Shown here one piece after another: positions 1 through 8,513 of a stretch of DNA of 33,319 nt. The position numbers were made by a program, and so were the translations under genes. Numbering within the stretch: the first letter of the stretch is position 1; each line of letters begins with the position of its first letter. The notes beneath the pieces are model-generated. The model worked only from the letters and a program-made list of their open reading frames with translations, was not told the origin of the DNA and searched no databases. Source of the stretch: Halomonas sp. 54_146 (GTDB lineage: Bacteria; Pseudomonadota; Gammaproteobacteria; Pseudomonadales; Halomonadaceae); assembly GCF_001507855.1 (NCBI RefSeq), contig NZ_LGEN01000037.1:1-33319 (forward strand), in the 5' to 3' direction.

Positions 1-133
1 CCCAACGGGACTTTACGGCGATAACCAAGCCATTCCCTCGGGCAATTGTCGTAGAAGCAGGAACCAGTAAGGCAACAACCTGGGAATCCTCATCCAGAAA
101 CGCGACAGCGCTGATGGGTGGGGAGGATGTCAA
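1..133 (+). mobile_element. Probable right end of an IS200/IS605 (IS1341-type) element, truncated by the window edge
   Basis: The stretch ends in GGGGAGGATGTCAA (120-133), which resembles the right-end terminus of many IS1341/TnpB-type elements, with TCAA as the usual right cleavage tetranucleotide. Just before it is an imperfect stem: CATCCA (91-96) pairs with TGGGTG (115-120, one G-T pair), and TCCT (87-90) can pair with AGGA (124-127). This is the shape expected for the right-end hairpin, and in tnpB elements for the 3' part of the guide (omega) RNA. Two forward frames enter from the left edge: one stops at 68-70, the other reads through the hairpin as ...GGEDVK. Either could be the tail of TnpB, but too little is present to decide. 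The assignment rests on the remembered terminus, not on a search. Confidence 0.42.
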
Positions 134-2151
134 GAATCAAAGAGTGCCATCGCATCATCTTTTTCACTGGGCATATTTAGCACAACCCCATCACGCCCCT
201 GGCTCTTTGCTTCGTAACTGCCAGCATCTGCGCGGGCCAACACATCGTCAACGTGAGTATCACGTTCATCAAATGCAGTGACGCCAATACTGAGCGTGAC
301 CATGTATTCTTTACCCTCGTGGATAACTGAAATTTCACTCACCGCTTGGCGCAATGATTCGGCAATTTTCAGCGCCTGCGACAAGGTACAGCTTGGCAAA
401 AGCACCCCAAATTCGTCGCCCCCCTGCCGGGCAACATGATCACTCCGGCGTACTTCCCAGGCCACCACTTGGGCAATACGCCGCAACATTTCATCGCCTA
501 GCGCATGGCCGCCTTCATCATTAATAGGCTTAAAGTGATCCAAATCGAATAGCAAAAGCGCTGAAGGCGTGCTGGTTTTCTGGAAGTCAGCGAAGGCTTC
601 TTCAAGGCGCCGTTCAAAACCACGCCTATTTAACAACCCCGTTAGCGGGTCGTGCTCTGCTTCCCAGCGTTGTAGCGCTTCTTGCTGCCGGCGTTCGGTA
701 ATGTCTTTGACAACGCCTACTAAACCCAGCGTATGCCCATCTTGGGAAAGCGTGACGATGCGGGCATGCACATCCAACCACAGCAGTTCCTCATCACTGC
801 GCAAGAACCGCAGCTGACGCACAAATTCACTGCCAGTGCGCAAACTGTGCAGCCACATATCTTGGGCACCATGACGGTCATCCACGTGGATCTGCTTTAG
901 CCAAACACGCATGGGTATTTCTTCAGATATTCCCAACATGTCTAGCAGGGCGGGATTCATATAGGTGATGTCGCCGTTCATATTGGCGACGAACATACCT
1001 TGAGGTGCAGCATTGAGTACCGAGTCTAGGAACGCTTCGCGTTCTTGCAGGTTGCCAAGCAGCTGCTGCCGCTCGTCTTCCACGCGGTTAAAAGTAGCAG
1101 CCGCTTTCTGTAGTTCTTGCATCGTGGTCGCTAAGCTGACTTTTTCGCGGTGACCAAGCCCCACTTCACCAATTTGTGCTTCTAAATCTTTAAGCGGTGA
1201 GAGTTCACGGCCTAGCATCCACCACAGCAAGGGCAGCATCAGTAGAGCCAGCGTGACCCATAACCACCATAGCTTTTGGATAAGGCTGGTTAACGGCAGC
1301 TGCGCTTGATCAATAGGCAAATAGAGGCCAATTACCCAGCCTGCGGGCCATACCTGCGCGTAGGATTGCAGCGCTTTTTGGCCACCCCAAGCGCCGCTCA
1401 CACCATCGCCCTGCCAGCCATCTAGCGCCAAATCCAGCAAAGGATTAAATGGCTCGCTGGTAATATCCTTATTTATCATGGATCTATTTGGATGATATAA
1501 AACCTTCCCAGATGCGGTCACCACATTTGCAAAACCTTTCTCACCCAAGCGCACTTTCGATAACCGGTTAAACAAACCGCCCGTATCTAGGCTGACAATG
1601 CCGCCGACAAAGCCCGCAAACTCGCCTTGTTCGTTAATGCGAGGAACGCTGACCAGCACCATGGGGATGCTGCTAGCCCGCCCTACAAAAGGCTCACTAA
1701 CATAGGGCTGGCGAGCACCACGCAACATTTGATAATACTCAAGCTCGGCCGTCTCAAGCCCCATGCGGCCGTTAACCACCGGCCAGTCTGCAAGCACTCG
1801 GCCGCTGTCATTGGCGACGACAATGCCTTCAAACCACGACATTAACGCATCGTTATTGCGCAGCTGTGCATGCAACCACTCGGCGTCATTATTGTCACCA
1901 ATTGAGGCTCTAATACGTTCAAGCGCCTGAAAGCGGGCTTCTACCTGTTGGGTAACCTCATCGGCTAGCAGGGTTACTTCGTAGTTCAGGTGCGCCATAT
2001 TGGTGTTGTGCACCATTGTTTTACCTAACTGCCATGACATCCCTAAGGCCAGGGTCACTATCAACAGCCAGGTAAGCGCCAGCCCCAGCAGTAGCCGGCC
2101 TCTTAATGAGCGGGGTAGAAGTGTTTGCTTTAGCGAAGACGCCAAATGCAC
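130..2151 (-). CDS. Membrane-bound sensor diguanylate cyclase (dCACHE-like - PAS - GGDEF)
   Basis: Makes the second messenger c-di-GMP from two GTP at the inner membrane. Order in the 673 aa: TM helix about 20-41, periplasmic sensor about 45-285 (double-CACHE-like, inferred from size and topology), second TM about 294-313, short linker, PAS/PAC about 373-485, GGDEF domain about 498-660. The active-site GGDEF is intact at 577-581, with the metal-binding D in FDLDHF (about 536). An inhibitory I-site RxxD (RRSD, 568-571) sits five residues before it, so product feedback is likely. No EAL domain is present. The start is GTG, chosen for the AAGG seven bases upstream. The stop codon lies inside the putative IS right end, so the native C-terminus may have been changed by insertion. 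Ligand unknown. Confidence 0.9.
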   Translation of the reverse strand: MHLASSLKQTLLPRSLRGRLLLGLALTWLLIVTLALGMSWQLGKTMVHNTNMAHLNYEVTLLADEVTQQVEARFQALERIRASIGDNNDAEWLHAQLRNNDALMSWFEGIVVANDSGRVLADWPVVNGRMGLETAELEYYQMLRGARQPYVSEPFVGRASSIPMVLVSVPRINEQGEFAGFVGGIVSLDTGGLFNRLSKVRLGEKGFANVVTASGKVLYHPNRSMINKDITSEPFNPLLDLALDGWQGDGVSGAWGGQKALQSYAQVWPAGWVIGLYLPIDQAQLPLTSLIQKLWWLWVTLALLMLPLLWWMLGRELSPLKDLEAQIGEVGLGHREKVSLATTMQELQKAAATFNRVEDERQQLLGNLQEREAFLDSVLNAAPQGMFVANMNGDITYMNPALLDMLGISEEIPMRVWLKQIHVDDRHGAQDMWLHSLRTGSEFVRQLRFLRSDEELLWLDVHARIVTLSQDGHTLGLVGVVKDITERRQQEALQRWEAEHDPLTGLLNRRGFERRLEEAFADFQKTSTPSALLLFDLDHFKPINDEGGHALGDEMLRRIAQVVAWEVRRSDHVARQGGDEFGVLLPSCTLSQALKIAESLRQAVSEISVIHEGKEYMVTLSIGVTAFDERDTHVDDVLARADAGSYEAKSQGRDGVVLNMPSEKDDAMALFDS

Positions 2152-2328
2152 TTGGCAACCTTAATGTTCATTAACATCCGATGAGTATTGTAAAGCGAGC
2201 CAGTATTACCTAAGCCATCATACCAATCAATTAACCAGTTAGTTAACCCAACATATACATTACAAACATTGATATACATCAACAAAGGTAGGCAACAGGT
2301 TAGCACTCAACATGAACCCTCTGCTTTG
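2152..2328. other. Intergenic region between pgm and the diguanylate cyclase
   Basis: AT-rich 177-bp gap with no credible ORF. It contains the near-palindrome ATGTT-CATT-AACAT (2164-2177), a few bases upstream of the cyclase start and therefore inside its leader. It should hold the cyclase promoter. I see no convincing terminator for pgm here. Confidence 0.4.
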
Positions 2329-3921
2329 CTACTTCAACACGCCGCTTAACAGCACCATGGCATTGTCGATCAACTCATCCAAATGCTGCGGGCCTTTAAA
2401 GCTTTCGGCATATACCTTGTAAAGCGATTCCGTGCCGCTGGGACGTGCGGCAAACCAGCCGTTTTCGCTGGTCACTTTAATGCCGCCAATAGCAGCACCA
2501 TTGCCCGGTGCGGCTACCAGCACAGCGGTAATAGCATCGCCTGCCAGTGTTTTTTCGGTCACCTTCTCAGCGCTAAGGTGTTTAAACGCTGCTTTTTCTG
2601 CAGCTGAGCAGGCGGTATCAACACGCTTATAACATGGCTCGCCAAAGCGCTCTGTGAGCGTGCGGTAATATTCGCTTGGCGTTTTTCCGGTAACCGACAT
2701 GATCTCCGCTGCTAACAAACACAGCACAATGCCATCTTTATCGGTGGTCCAGGCGTTACCTTGTTGAGTCAGTAAACTGGCGCCAGCACTTTCTTCACCA
2801 CCAAAGGCAAGCCAGCCTTCATGCAAACCTTCTACAAACCATTTAAAGCCTACCGGCACTTCATAGAGCTCGCGCCCGTGGTATGCCACGACACGATCAA
2901 TCATTGACGATGACACCAGCGTCTTGCCAATTTTTAACGTTGCAGGCCACTCTGGGCGGTGAGTAATAAGATAATCAATACACACGGCCAAAAAGTGGTT
3001 CGGGTTCATCAAACCATTGCCATCGACTATGCCGTGGCGGTCCGCATCAGGGTCATTGCCAAAAGCAATGTCAAAACGGTCTTTACTCTTGAGCAAATTC
3101 GCCATGGCAGCAGCGCTTGAGCAATCCATGCGAATTTTGCCGTCATGATCTGGCGGCATAAAGGCAAACTCTGGATCAATGCGGGTATTGACCACTTCAA
3201 TATTCAAGCGGTAATGGGCCGCTATGGCCTGCCAAACCGGTAATGCCGTACCACCCATGGGGTCGGCACCTAAAGTCAAGTTCGCGTTCTGAATGGCCGC
3301 TATATCGATAACGCTTCCCAACTGAGCAACGTAGTGCGCCGTGAAATCATACACTTGGGCATGAGCAATCGCCTCGTCAACCGGCACGGTGGGTATATCT
3401 TCTAGCTCATCCAGCAGGTAGGCGTTAGCGCGCTGTTCAATCCACCCTGTCGCATCGGTATCTGCTGGGCCGCCGTGGTGTGGGTTGTATTTGATACCGC
3501 CATCTTCCGGCGGGTTATGCGAAGGCGTAATAATTAAGCCATCGGTCAGCGCCACATCAGGCGCTGCCTGATTATAAGGACGGTTGTGCTGCAAAATGGC
3601 GCGGCTAACCAGTGGCGTGGCGGTATACCCATGGCCTTTCTCTACAAATACCGGCACCTTATTGGCCGCCAACACCTGAAGCGCACACTCCCAGGCTGGC
3701 TTAGAAAGCGCATGGGTATCAAAGCCTAAAAATAACGGCCCTTGATAGCCTGCTTTTTGCCGGTAATCGACCACCGCCTGAGTGATGGCATAAATGTGCG
3801 CAGCATTAAATGTGCGCTCGCTAGAGCGGCCGCGGTGGCCGGAAGTACCAAAAGATACTCGCTCTTTAGCAACGCTGGCATCCGGTTGTTGCTCATAAAA
3901 TGCTTTTAAGATGGATTCCAT
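2329..3921 (-). CDS. pgm: Phosphoglucomutase (alpha-D-glucose specific)
   Basis: Interconverts glucose-1-phosphate and glucose-6-phosphate, linking glycolysis to UDP-glucose, glycogen and envelope sugars; cytosolic. The 530-aa protein has all landmarks of the alpha-phosphohexomutase family: SFGTSGHRG near the N-terminus (23-31), the phosphoserine loop TPSHNP (132-137, Ser134), the metal loop DPDADR (290-295), the sugar loop GEES (375-378) and the phosphate-binding RPSGTE (493-498). The wording around the phosphoserine closely matches E. coli Pgm (546 aa) rather than the smaller AlgC/GlmM types; the N-terminus is about 15 residues shorter than in E. coli. The ATG has AAGGAG seven bases upstream. 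It stands alone between the porin terminator and the cyclase. Confidence 0.95.
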   Translation of the reverse strand: MESILKAFYEQQPDASVAKERVSFGTSGHRGRSSERTFNAAHIYAITQAVVDYRQKAGYQGPLFLGFDTHALSKPAWECALQVLAANKVPVFVEKGHGYTATPLVSRAILQHNRPYNQAAPDVALTDGLIITPSHNPPEDGGIKYNPHHGGPADTDATGWIEQRANAYLLDELEDIPTVPVDEAIAHAQVYDFTAHYVAQLGSVIDIAAIQNANLTLGADPMGGTALPVWQAIAAHYRLNIEVVNTRIDPEFAFMPPDHDGKIRMDCSSAAAMANLLKSKDRFDIAFGNDPDADRHGIVDGNGLMNPNHFLAVCIDYLITHRPEWPATLKIGKTLVSSSMIDRVVAYHGRELYEVPVGFKWFVEGLHEGWLAFGGEESAGASLLTQQGNAWTTDKDGIVLCLLAAEIMSVTGKTPSEYYRTLTERFGEPCYKRVDTACSAAEKAAFKHLSAEKVTEKTLAGDAITAVLVAAPGNGAAIGGIKVTSENGWFAARPSGTESLYKVYAESFKGPQHLDELIDNAMVLLSGVLK

Positions 3922-3960
3922 TCGTGAACTCCTTTACGTAAACACAGCCTTCATCACCCA

Positions 3961-3990
3961 ATAAAAAACCGACCCCTTTCGAGGTCGGTT
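3961..3990 (-). terminator. Rho-independent terminator of the porin gene
   Basis: Stem AACCGACC (3967-3974) / GGTCGGTT (3983-3990) with an 8-base loop. Read on the minus strand it is followed by TTTTTTAT, 50-80 bases after the porin stop codon. Confidence 0.85.
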
Positions 3991-4041
3991 CTATTGGTTC
4001 TGCTAGGCAGTTACCTTAAAAGCGTGGTGTTTACACCAAGC

Positions 4042-5094
4042 TTAGAAGTGGTAACGAGCGCCTGTGGCGAAGTAAACATCGTCGCCATCAGCAATATCTA
4101 CATCTGTGAGACCACCAACATTGATGTCAGGCTGGTCGGCTTGGTATAGCTCAAGGAACACGTCGAAGTTGCTGGAAACGTTGTAGTAAGAGCCCAACGC
4201 CCAAGCAGTGCGGTCTTCGCTGTTGTCATTGTCGATTTCGTAAATGTCGCCAGTGAACGCCCAAGGGCCAGTGGTAAAGGTAGCACCTAGGCCAACTTTA
4301 TCGAAACCACCACCATAGGTGTTGTTGTCTTCACGAGTTTCATAACCCAGACGTGCAGAGAACTGATCGGTGATGTCGTAAGAACCGATCAGGCCGTACA
4401 ACATTTCGTCGTTGCCGCCGTCAGGTTCAGAGCCGTCATTTTCATGACGAACGTCGTCTACAAAACCAAGAGCGACAGTAAGCGGGCCTTTGGCGTAACG
4501 TACACCACCTTGTGCAGCGACATCAGTATCAGTATCTGCTGATTTTGCGTCACCGCGCGAGCTGTAGTGCTTAGCCTGCAGGAACACAGTGAAGCCGTTC
4601 AGGTCAGGCGTGTAGTAACCAATAGAGTCACCGCGTGACTGCTTACTACCATCAGAGAATTCTAGGCCATCTTCAACGTAGACATCGAACGGATCGCTGA
4701 CAAACTGCAGATAGAAGGAATCAAAGTTACCCGCTTGGAAGGTACCAAACCGGTCACTCTTCAAACCCAAATAGGTATTACGCACGTCATCAAAACCATC
4801 GCTGTTACGCTCATCGGCATTGAAACGCCATTCAGCACGACCAAAGGCAGTCAGGTCGCGAGTTACTTCGTGGCTCAAACGCAGGCCTAAACGAGAGCCA
4901 AAATCTACAAACTCTTCACCGTTGTCGATTTTCACACCGTCGTCGTATTCAGCGCCGCCGCCTTCGATACCCATGGCGATACGGCCGTAGACGTCGAGTT
5001 TGGTGCCGTCTTGGTCATAAACGGTTGCCGCTTGTGCTGCAGCAGAGGCACCCAGGGCACCAACGATAGCAGTCGCTAAAAGTGTCTTTTTCAT
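4042..5094 (-). CDS. Outer membrane general porin (OmpC/OmpF-like, Porin_4 type)
   Basis: Trimeric outer membrane beta-barrel for passive entry of small hydrophilic solutes. The 350-aa precursor has a clear signal peptide (MKKTLLATAIVGALGASAAA, cleavage likely after AQA at about 23), then the mature start ATVYDQDGTKLDVYGR typical of gammaproteobacterial porins, alternating amphipathic strands throughout and the C-terminal ...ARYHF with the terminal Phe used by the BAM machinery. The mature chain is unusually rich in Asp and Glu, with loops such as DGSEPDGGNDE, as expected in a halophile. SD AAGGAA lies about nine bases before the ATG. A strong terminator follows. Monocistronic, with a long upstream region suggesting regulated transcription. 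Substrate specificity cannot be read from the sequence. Confidence 0.93.
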   Translation of the reverse strand: MKKTLLATAIVGALGASAAAQAATVYDQDGTKLDVYGRIAMGIEGGGAEYDDGVKIDNGEEFVDFGSRLGLRLSHEVTRDLTAFGRAEWRFNADERNSDGFDDVRNTYLGLKSDRFGTFQAGNFDSFYLQFVSDPFDVYVEDGLEFSDGSKQSRGDSIGYYTPDLNGFTVFLQAKHYSSRGDAKSADTDTDVAAQGGVRYAKGPLTVALGFVDDVRHENDGSEPDGGNDEMLYGLIGSYDITDQFSARLGYETREDNNTYGGGFDKVGLGATFTTGPWAFTGDIYEIDNDNSEDRTAWALGSYYNVSSNFDVFLELYQADQPDINVGGLTDVDIADGDDVYFATGARYHF

Positions 5095-5356
5095 GATGTA
5101 AGTTCCTTAACTCAGATACTGTTTCGATCGTTACTGCTCGATTCTTAATAAATCGGCAGGTGGCTTGCGGGCCATGCTCTTTTCCCATCCGCCGGTTTTT
5201 CCCGGTGGTATGCGGCCTGACCTCAACTAAGCCTTGTTATATTCCAATGCTCGCAGGGCAAACTCTATACTGGGATTCCAGGGAACGCAATAGAAAAAAA
5301 CACTGTTCTTTTACTATTTATGTTTTTTTATGGAACCCCTGCATGTTGAGCGGGTC
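5095..5356. other. Intergenic region upstream of the porin
   Basis: 262 bp without a convincing gene. On the minus strand a weak sigma70-like pair TTGCGT (5285-5290) and TATAGA (5264-5269), only 15 bases apart, could drive the porin with a leader of about 160 nt. A/T-rich runs at 5291-5335 follow the preceding gene on the minus strand, but I cannot fold a clean terminator there. An overlapping forward ORF (5160-5552) lacks any protein character and runs into the ProQ-like gene in antisense. Confidence 0.3.
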
Positions 5357-6145
5357 TCAGCGCGCTTTGAATTTTTGCTGCAGGTCCAGCAACTTGTCTT
5401 CCATGCTAAGCGGTTTATGTGACTCACTTTTTTCATTCCCCGCTTGCTTTACTGCCACTTGGCGCGGCTTTGGGGCGACAGGCGTTGGTTTGGGTGGCGC
5501 TTTTTTAGTCTGTTCGTTGCTTTTTTTATCGCCACGTTTTTCTGCTGCATGAAGCGCGGCTTGTTTATCGACCTTGCCCGCAGGCTGGCCATCTAAATCG
5601 ACTCGCTCTGCTCCCTCTCGCACGGCTTTTATATAGCGAGGAAGGTTCACATAGTTGGCTAAGGCACGGCGAATCAGCTTGTTGGGCCATTCTTCGCGCT
5701 CAGCAAGCTCCTGGTGAATGCCTACTTTTAACGGTTTGGTGTGCCCTTTGAAGAACGCTTTGGGGTAACGCTCGTACCATTGATTTAGCAGCGCGTGGGG
5801 CGAAGGTGCCGGGCCTGTTGCAGGAGCAGTTTCAGAAACAGCTTCAGCAACTAACGGTTCAGCAACTAACGGTTCAGCGACGGGCGGTGAGCCAGCGGGT
5901 TCTGGTGATGCTTGCTCTTCTGGTGCGTTTTGTTCCGATGGTGCGCTTTGTTCTGGAGCTTCTAGGCTGTGCATCTCACTCGTGGTCGCGGTTTTTGAGC
6001 TTGGCACGCTTTTCGCCTGAGCGTCTTGCAAGGCTAACTGCTGCTTTAGCCGCTGATTCTCTTCGCGCAGAGCTTCTAGCTCAGCTTGAGTGCGTTCAAG
6101 GCGCGTTTCCAAATCATCTAATATCTTCATTAAGCTGGCGGCCAT
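5357..6145 (-). CDS. ProQ/FinO-domain RNA-binding protein
   Basis: Likely an RNA chaperone binding structured sRNAs and mRNA 3' ends. The 262 aa divide into an N-terminal coiled coil (about 8-42, ETRLERTQAELEALREENQR), a low-complexity Ala/Pro/Glu linker (about 45-113) with VAEPL repeats, a ProQ/FinO domain (about 115-207, with LLNQWYERYPKAFF and NKLIRRALANYV) and a basic Lys/Pro tail ending MEDKLLDLQQKFKAR. E. coli ProQ has FinO first and a Tudor-like domain last; here FinO is central and no Tudor domain is visible. The ATG has AAGGAG six to seven bases upstream, and only 20 bp separate it from the folA stop, so it is probably cotranscribed with thyA-folA. RNA binding is inferred from the domain. 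Confidence 0.82.
   Translation of the reverse strand: MAASLMKILDDLETRLERTQAELEALREENQRLKQQLALQDAQAKSVPSSKTATTSEMHSLEAPEQSAPSEQNAPEEQASPEPAGSPPVAEPLVAEPLVAEAVSETAPATGPAPSPHALLNQWYERYPKAFFKGHTKPLKVGIHQELAEREEWPNKLIRRALANYVNLPRYIKAVREGAERVDLDGQPAGKVDKQAALHAAEKRGDKKSNEQTKKAPPKPTPVAPKPRQVAVKQAGNEKSESHKPLSMEDKLLDLQQKFKAR
5841..5885. repeat. 15-bp tandem repeat inside the ProQ-like gene
   Basis: Three 15-bp units: 5841-5855, 5856-5870 (GGTTCAGCAACTAAC) and the more diverged 5871-5885. In frame they encode the VAEPL-VAEPL-VAEAV stretch of the linker, so copy-number change would keep the frame. Confidence 0.85.
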
Positions 6146-6165
6146 AGCCTTCTCCTTTGACCTTT

Positions 6166-6741
6166 TCAGTCAGCGATACGCTCGTAGACCACGAAGTCAT
6201 AGCGCGGCTGCCCTTCTGCTGGCTGCCCCGCTACGCGCTGCACTTCTTGCCATCCGCTGGGGTCGAAGTCAGGAAACGTTGCGTCGCCTTTTACTTCTAT
6301 GTCGACTTCCGTTATGTAAAGCCGCTGGGCAAAGGGTAGCGCCTGGCGGTAGATTTCCCCGCCCCCCATCACCATGATCTCTTCGGCGGCTTCGATGGTG
6401 GCCTGCTGGTCGGCTAACGCTAGCGCTGCAGGCAGGTCGTGGCACACACGCACCCCGTCATGGGAAAATGCTGCATTGCGAGTAACCACGACATTCAGCC
6501 GATTTGGCAATGCTTTGCCAATCGACGTAAAGGTTTTACGGCCCATCACCAGCGGTTTTGCCTGGGTGATGCGCTTGAAGAACTTTAGATCTTCGGGCAA
6601 GTACCAGGGCAGCTTGCCTTCCACGCCGATGACGCGATTTTTAGCCATAGCGACAATCATCGCCACTGGTACTAACGAGTCAAATTCACTGCTTTGCTGG
6701 TTCATAGCGCTTTGCTGGTCCGTAGCATTTTTCTGGCTCAT
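6166..6741 (-). CDS. folA: Dihydrofolate reductase
   Basis: NADPH-dependent reduction of dihydrofolate to tetrahydrofolate, recycling the dihydrofolate made by ThyA; trimethoprim target. The core begins [16 protein letters not shown] (24-39). PWYLPEDL carries the substrate-contacting Trp46 and catalytic-type acid Asp51; [10 protein letters not shown] (66-75) and [11 protein letters not shown] bind NADPH. 191 aa against about 159 in E. coli: most of the excess is a 23-residue Gln/Ser-rich N-terminal extension, partly an 18-bp tandem duplication. The start is supported by the ATGA overlap with thyA and GAGG seven bases upstream; Met13 or Met28 are alternatives that would remove the extension. 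Confidence 0.95.
   Translation of the reverse strand: MSQKNATDQQSAMNQQSSEFDSLVPVAMIVAMAKNRVIGVEGKLPWYLPEDLKFFKRITQAKPLVMGRKTFTSIGKALPNRLNVVVTRNAAFSHDGVRVCHDLPAALALADQQATIEAAEEIMVMGGGEIYRQALPFAQRLYITEVDIEVKGDATFPDFDPSGWQEVQRVAGQPAEGQPRYDFVVYERIAD
6691..6726. repeat. 18-bp tandem duplication in the 5' end of folA
   Basis: Units GCTTTGCTGGTTCATAGC (6691-6708) and GCTTTGCTGGTCCGTAGC (6709-6726) differ at two bases. In folA they encode ATDQQS and AMNQQS, producing part of the N-terminal extension. Confidence 0.9.
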
Positions 6742-7556
6742 ACCGCCACCTCGGCTTTAATGTGCGGATGTGCCTCATAAGCATCAATGTAAATATCTTC
6801 AAAACGGAAGGCGAATAGGTCATTAACCGCTGGATTAAGCACTAGCGTAGGCGCTGCTTTAGGCGTTCGCGTCAGCTGTTCTTTGGCCTGCTCAAGGTGA
6901 TTACTGTACAGGTGCGCATCGCCCAGGGTGTGAATAAGTTCACCCGGCTGCAGGCCGGTCACTTGCGCGACCATAGTCAACAGTAACGCATAGCTGGCGA
7001 TATTGAACGGCACACCGAGGAAAATGTCAGCGCTGCGCTGGTAGAGCTGGCACGAGAGTTTGCCATTCGCCACATAGAACTGGAACAGGCAGTGGCACGG
7101 CGGCAGCTGCATTTCATCAACCTGCGCCGGGTTCCAGGCGGAAACAATCAGGCGGCGAGACTGCGGCGAGGTGCGAATTTGTTCAAGCACTTTGGCAATT
7201 TGGTCAACGCTGCCGCCTTTGGGGGCGGGCCAGCTGCGCCACTGATAGCCGTAAACGGGGCCAAGATCGCCGTTTTCATCCGCCCACTCGTCCCAAATCC
7301 GCACCCCGTTCTCTTTCAGGTAGGCAATATTGGTATCGCCTTTCAGAAACCACAAAAGTTCGTGAATAATCGAGCGCAAGTGCAACTTTTTGGTGGTAAG
7401 TAGCGGAAAACCACGCGACAAATCAAAGCGCATTTGATGGCCGAATACACTGCGCGTACCCACGCCTGTTCGGTCGTGACGGTCAACGCCGTGCTCCAAT
7501 ACAGTTTGCATCAAATCTAAATAGGGTTGCTCAAGCGCGGGCGTTGGTACAGTCAC
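6738..7556 (-). CDS. thyA: Thymidylate synthase
   Basis: Methylates dUMP to dTMP using methylenetetrahydrofolate, yielding dihydrofolate for FolA encoded next. In the 272-aa form: DRTGVGT (28-34) for phosphate binding, the catalytic cysteine in LPPCHC (Cys154), [13 protein letters not shown], and [12 protein letters not shown]. The start chosen is GTG at 7554-7556 (protein [17 protein letters not shown]), giving a length near E. coli's 264; a GGAAA lies just upstream. The open frame extends back to a TTG at 7619, but that codon is inside a terminator hairpin and adds 21 residues with no family counterpart. The stop overlaps the folA start by four bases, implying translational coupling. Confidence 0.95.
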   Translation of the reverse strand: MTVPTPALEQPYLDLMQTVLEHGVDRHDRTGVGTRSVFGHQMRFDLSRGFPLLTTKKLHLRSIIHELLWFLKGDTNIAYLKENGVRIWDEWADENGDLGPVYGYQWRSWPAPKGGSVDQIAKVLEQIRTSPQSRRLIVSAWNPAQVDEMQLPPCHCLFQFYVANGKLSCQLYQRSADIFLGVPFNIASYALLLTMVAQVTGLQPGELIHTLGDAHLYSNHLEQAKEQLTRTPKAAPTLVLNPAVNDLFAFRFEDIYIDAYEAHPHIKAEVAV

Positions 7557-7609
7557 AGAATTTCCAAATTGAAAGGCGATGTAGCGGTTTATTCTAGGCG
7601 GTGGGGTAC

Positions 7610-7640
7610 AAAGGGGCAATGCGAAGATTGCCCCTTTTTT
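7610..7640. terminator. Strong terminator-type hairpin between lgt and thyA
   Basis: An 11-bp perfect stem AAAGGGGCAAT (7610-7620) / ATTGCCCCTTT (7627-7637) with loop GCGAAG. The long T-run (six T) follows in the plus direction; in the minus direction, the direction of lgt and thyA, only TTTG follows. It could end lgt transcription weakly and block antisense transcription entering lgt. Confidence 0.75.
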
Positions 7641-7648
7641 ATCCCTAT

Positions 7649-7686
7649 CAAACAGAGCATTTACCCACCAAACAGAGCATTTACCC
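7649..7686. repeat. 20-bp tandem duplication at the lgt 3' end
   Basis: CAAACAGAGCATTTACCC occurs at 7649-7666 and again at 7669-7686, identical, period 20. The second copy contains the lgt stop codon (TAA, minus strand, 7681-7683). Confidence 0.9.
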
Positions 7687-8484
7687 TTTTGAGTTTTGCA
7701 TTTTCACATCCACCGGCTGTGAGCGTGACCAGGCGATGATGAAGAGACCTAACGCCATCATTGGCAGCGTCAGCAGCATACCCATAGTGACCCAGCCGAA
7801 GGCGATGAAGCCGATGTGGGCATCGGGCAGGCGGACAAATTCGACCATGAAGCGGAACACGCCGTAGCCGAGTAAAAACAGCCCTGATAAAAAGCCACGC
7901 GATGTCGGTTTAGCAGAGACCCACCATAGAATGACAAACAGCACCGCGCCTTCCAACAAAGCCTCATAAAGCGCTGAGGGGTGACGCGGCTCAGGCCCCA
8001 TACCAGGGAACGGCATACCCCATGGCAGCGAGGTAACACGGCCCGGTAACTCATGATTAATAAAGTTACCGATGCGCCCGGCACCTAGGCCAATCGGCAC
8101 TAAAGGCGCGATAAAATCGGTGAGCGTTAAAAAGGCCAGCTGCTTGCGCCGGGCGAATATCCAAGCGGCGAGCAATACCCCGAGCAGCCCGCCGTGAAAA
8201 CTCATACCGCCATCCCACACGCGGAATACCCAGAGTGGATCGGCTGCCCACTGTTCCAACCCGTAAAAAAGCGCATAGCCCAAACGCCCACCGGCGACCA
8301 CCCCAATGGCACAGTAGAACAATAGATCGCCGATATCGTCTTTAGTGAGGCCGATGCGCGGTGCGCGCCGACACCCCAGCCACCACGCCGCGACAAAGCC
8401 CACCACATACATCAGGCCATACCAATGAACTTGCAGCGGGCCTAAGGAGATAGCCACTGGGTCAATCGTTGGATAATTAATCAT
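7681..8484 (-). CDS. lgt: Prolipoprotein diacylglyceryl transferase
   Basis: First step of lipoprotein maturation: transfers diacylglyceryl from phosphatidylglycerol to the lipobox cysteine, in the inner membrane. The 267-aa protein is multi-pass and has the Lgt signature [15 protein letters not shown] (135-149) with the essential Arg137, SFHGG with His97, and FMVEFVR with Arg218, corresponding to E. coli residues 143, 103 and 239. HPSALYE follows the signature as in the family. ATG at 8482-8484 is preferred over a GTG two codons upstream because AGAGAG is correctly spaced for the ATG. It lies ahead of thyA on the same strand, as in Pseudomonas. Confidence 0.95.
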   Translation of the reverse strand: MINYPTIDPVAISLGPLQVHWYGLMYVVGFVAAWWLGCRRAPRIGLTKDDIGDLLFYCAIGVVAGGRLGYALFYGLEQWAADPLWVFRVWDGGMSFHGGLLGVLLAAWIFARRKQLAFLTLTDFIAPLVPIGLGAGRIGNFINHELPGRVTSLPWGMPFPGMGPEPRHPSALYEALLEGAVLFVILWWVSAKPTSRGFLSGLFLLGYGVFRFMVEFVRLPDAHIGFIAFGWVTMGMLLTLPMMALGLFIIAWSRSQPVDVKMQNSKG

Positions 8485-8513
8485 TAACACTCTCTAATGT
8501 GACTAAAGAAATC

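Noticed and set aside
5160..5552. 130-codon forward ORF spanning the porin upstream gap and the ProQ-like gene end
   Set aside because: Cys/Phe/Ser-rich translation with no motif, overlaps a convincing gene in antisense, and lacks an SD.
7557..7619. Extended N-terminus of thyA from TTG at 7619
   Set aside because: Start lies in a terminator stem; the added residues do not resemble ThyA, and a GTG at 7556 gives the normal length.
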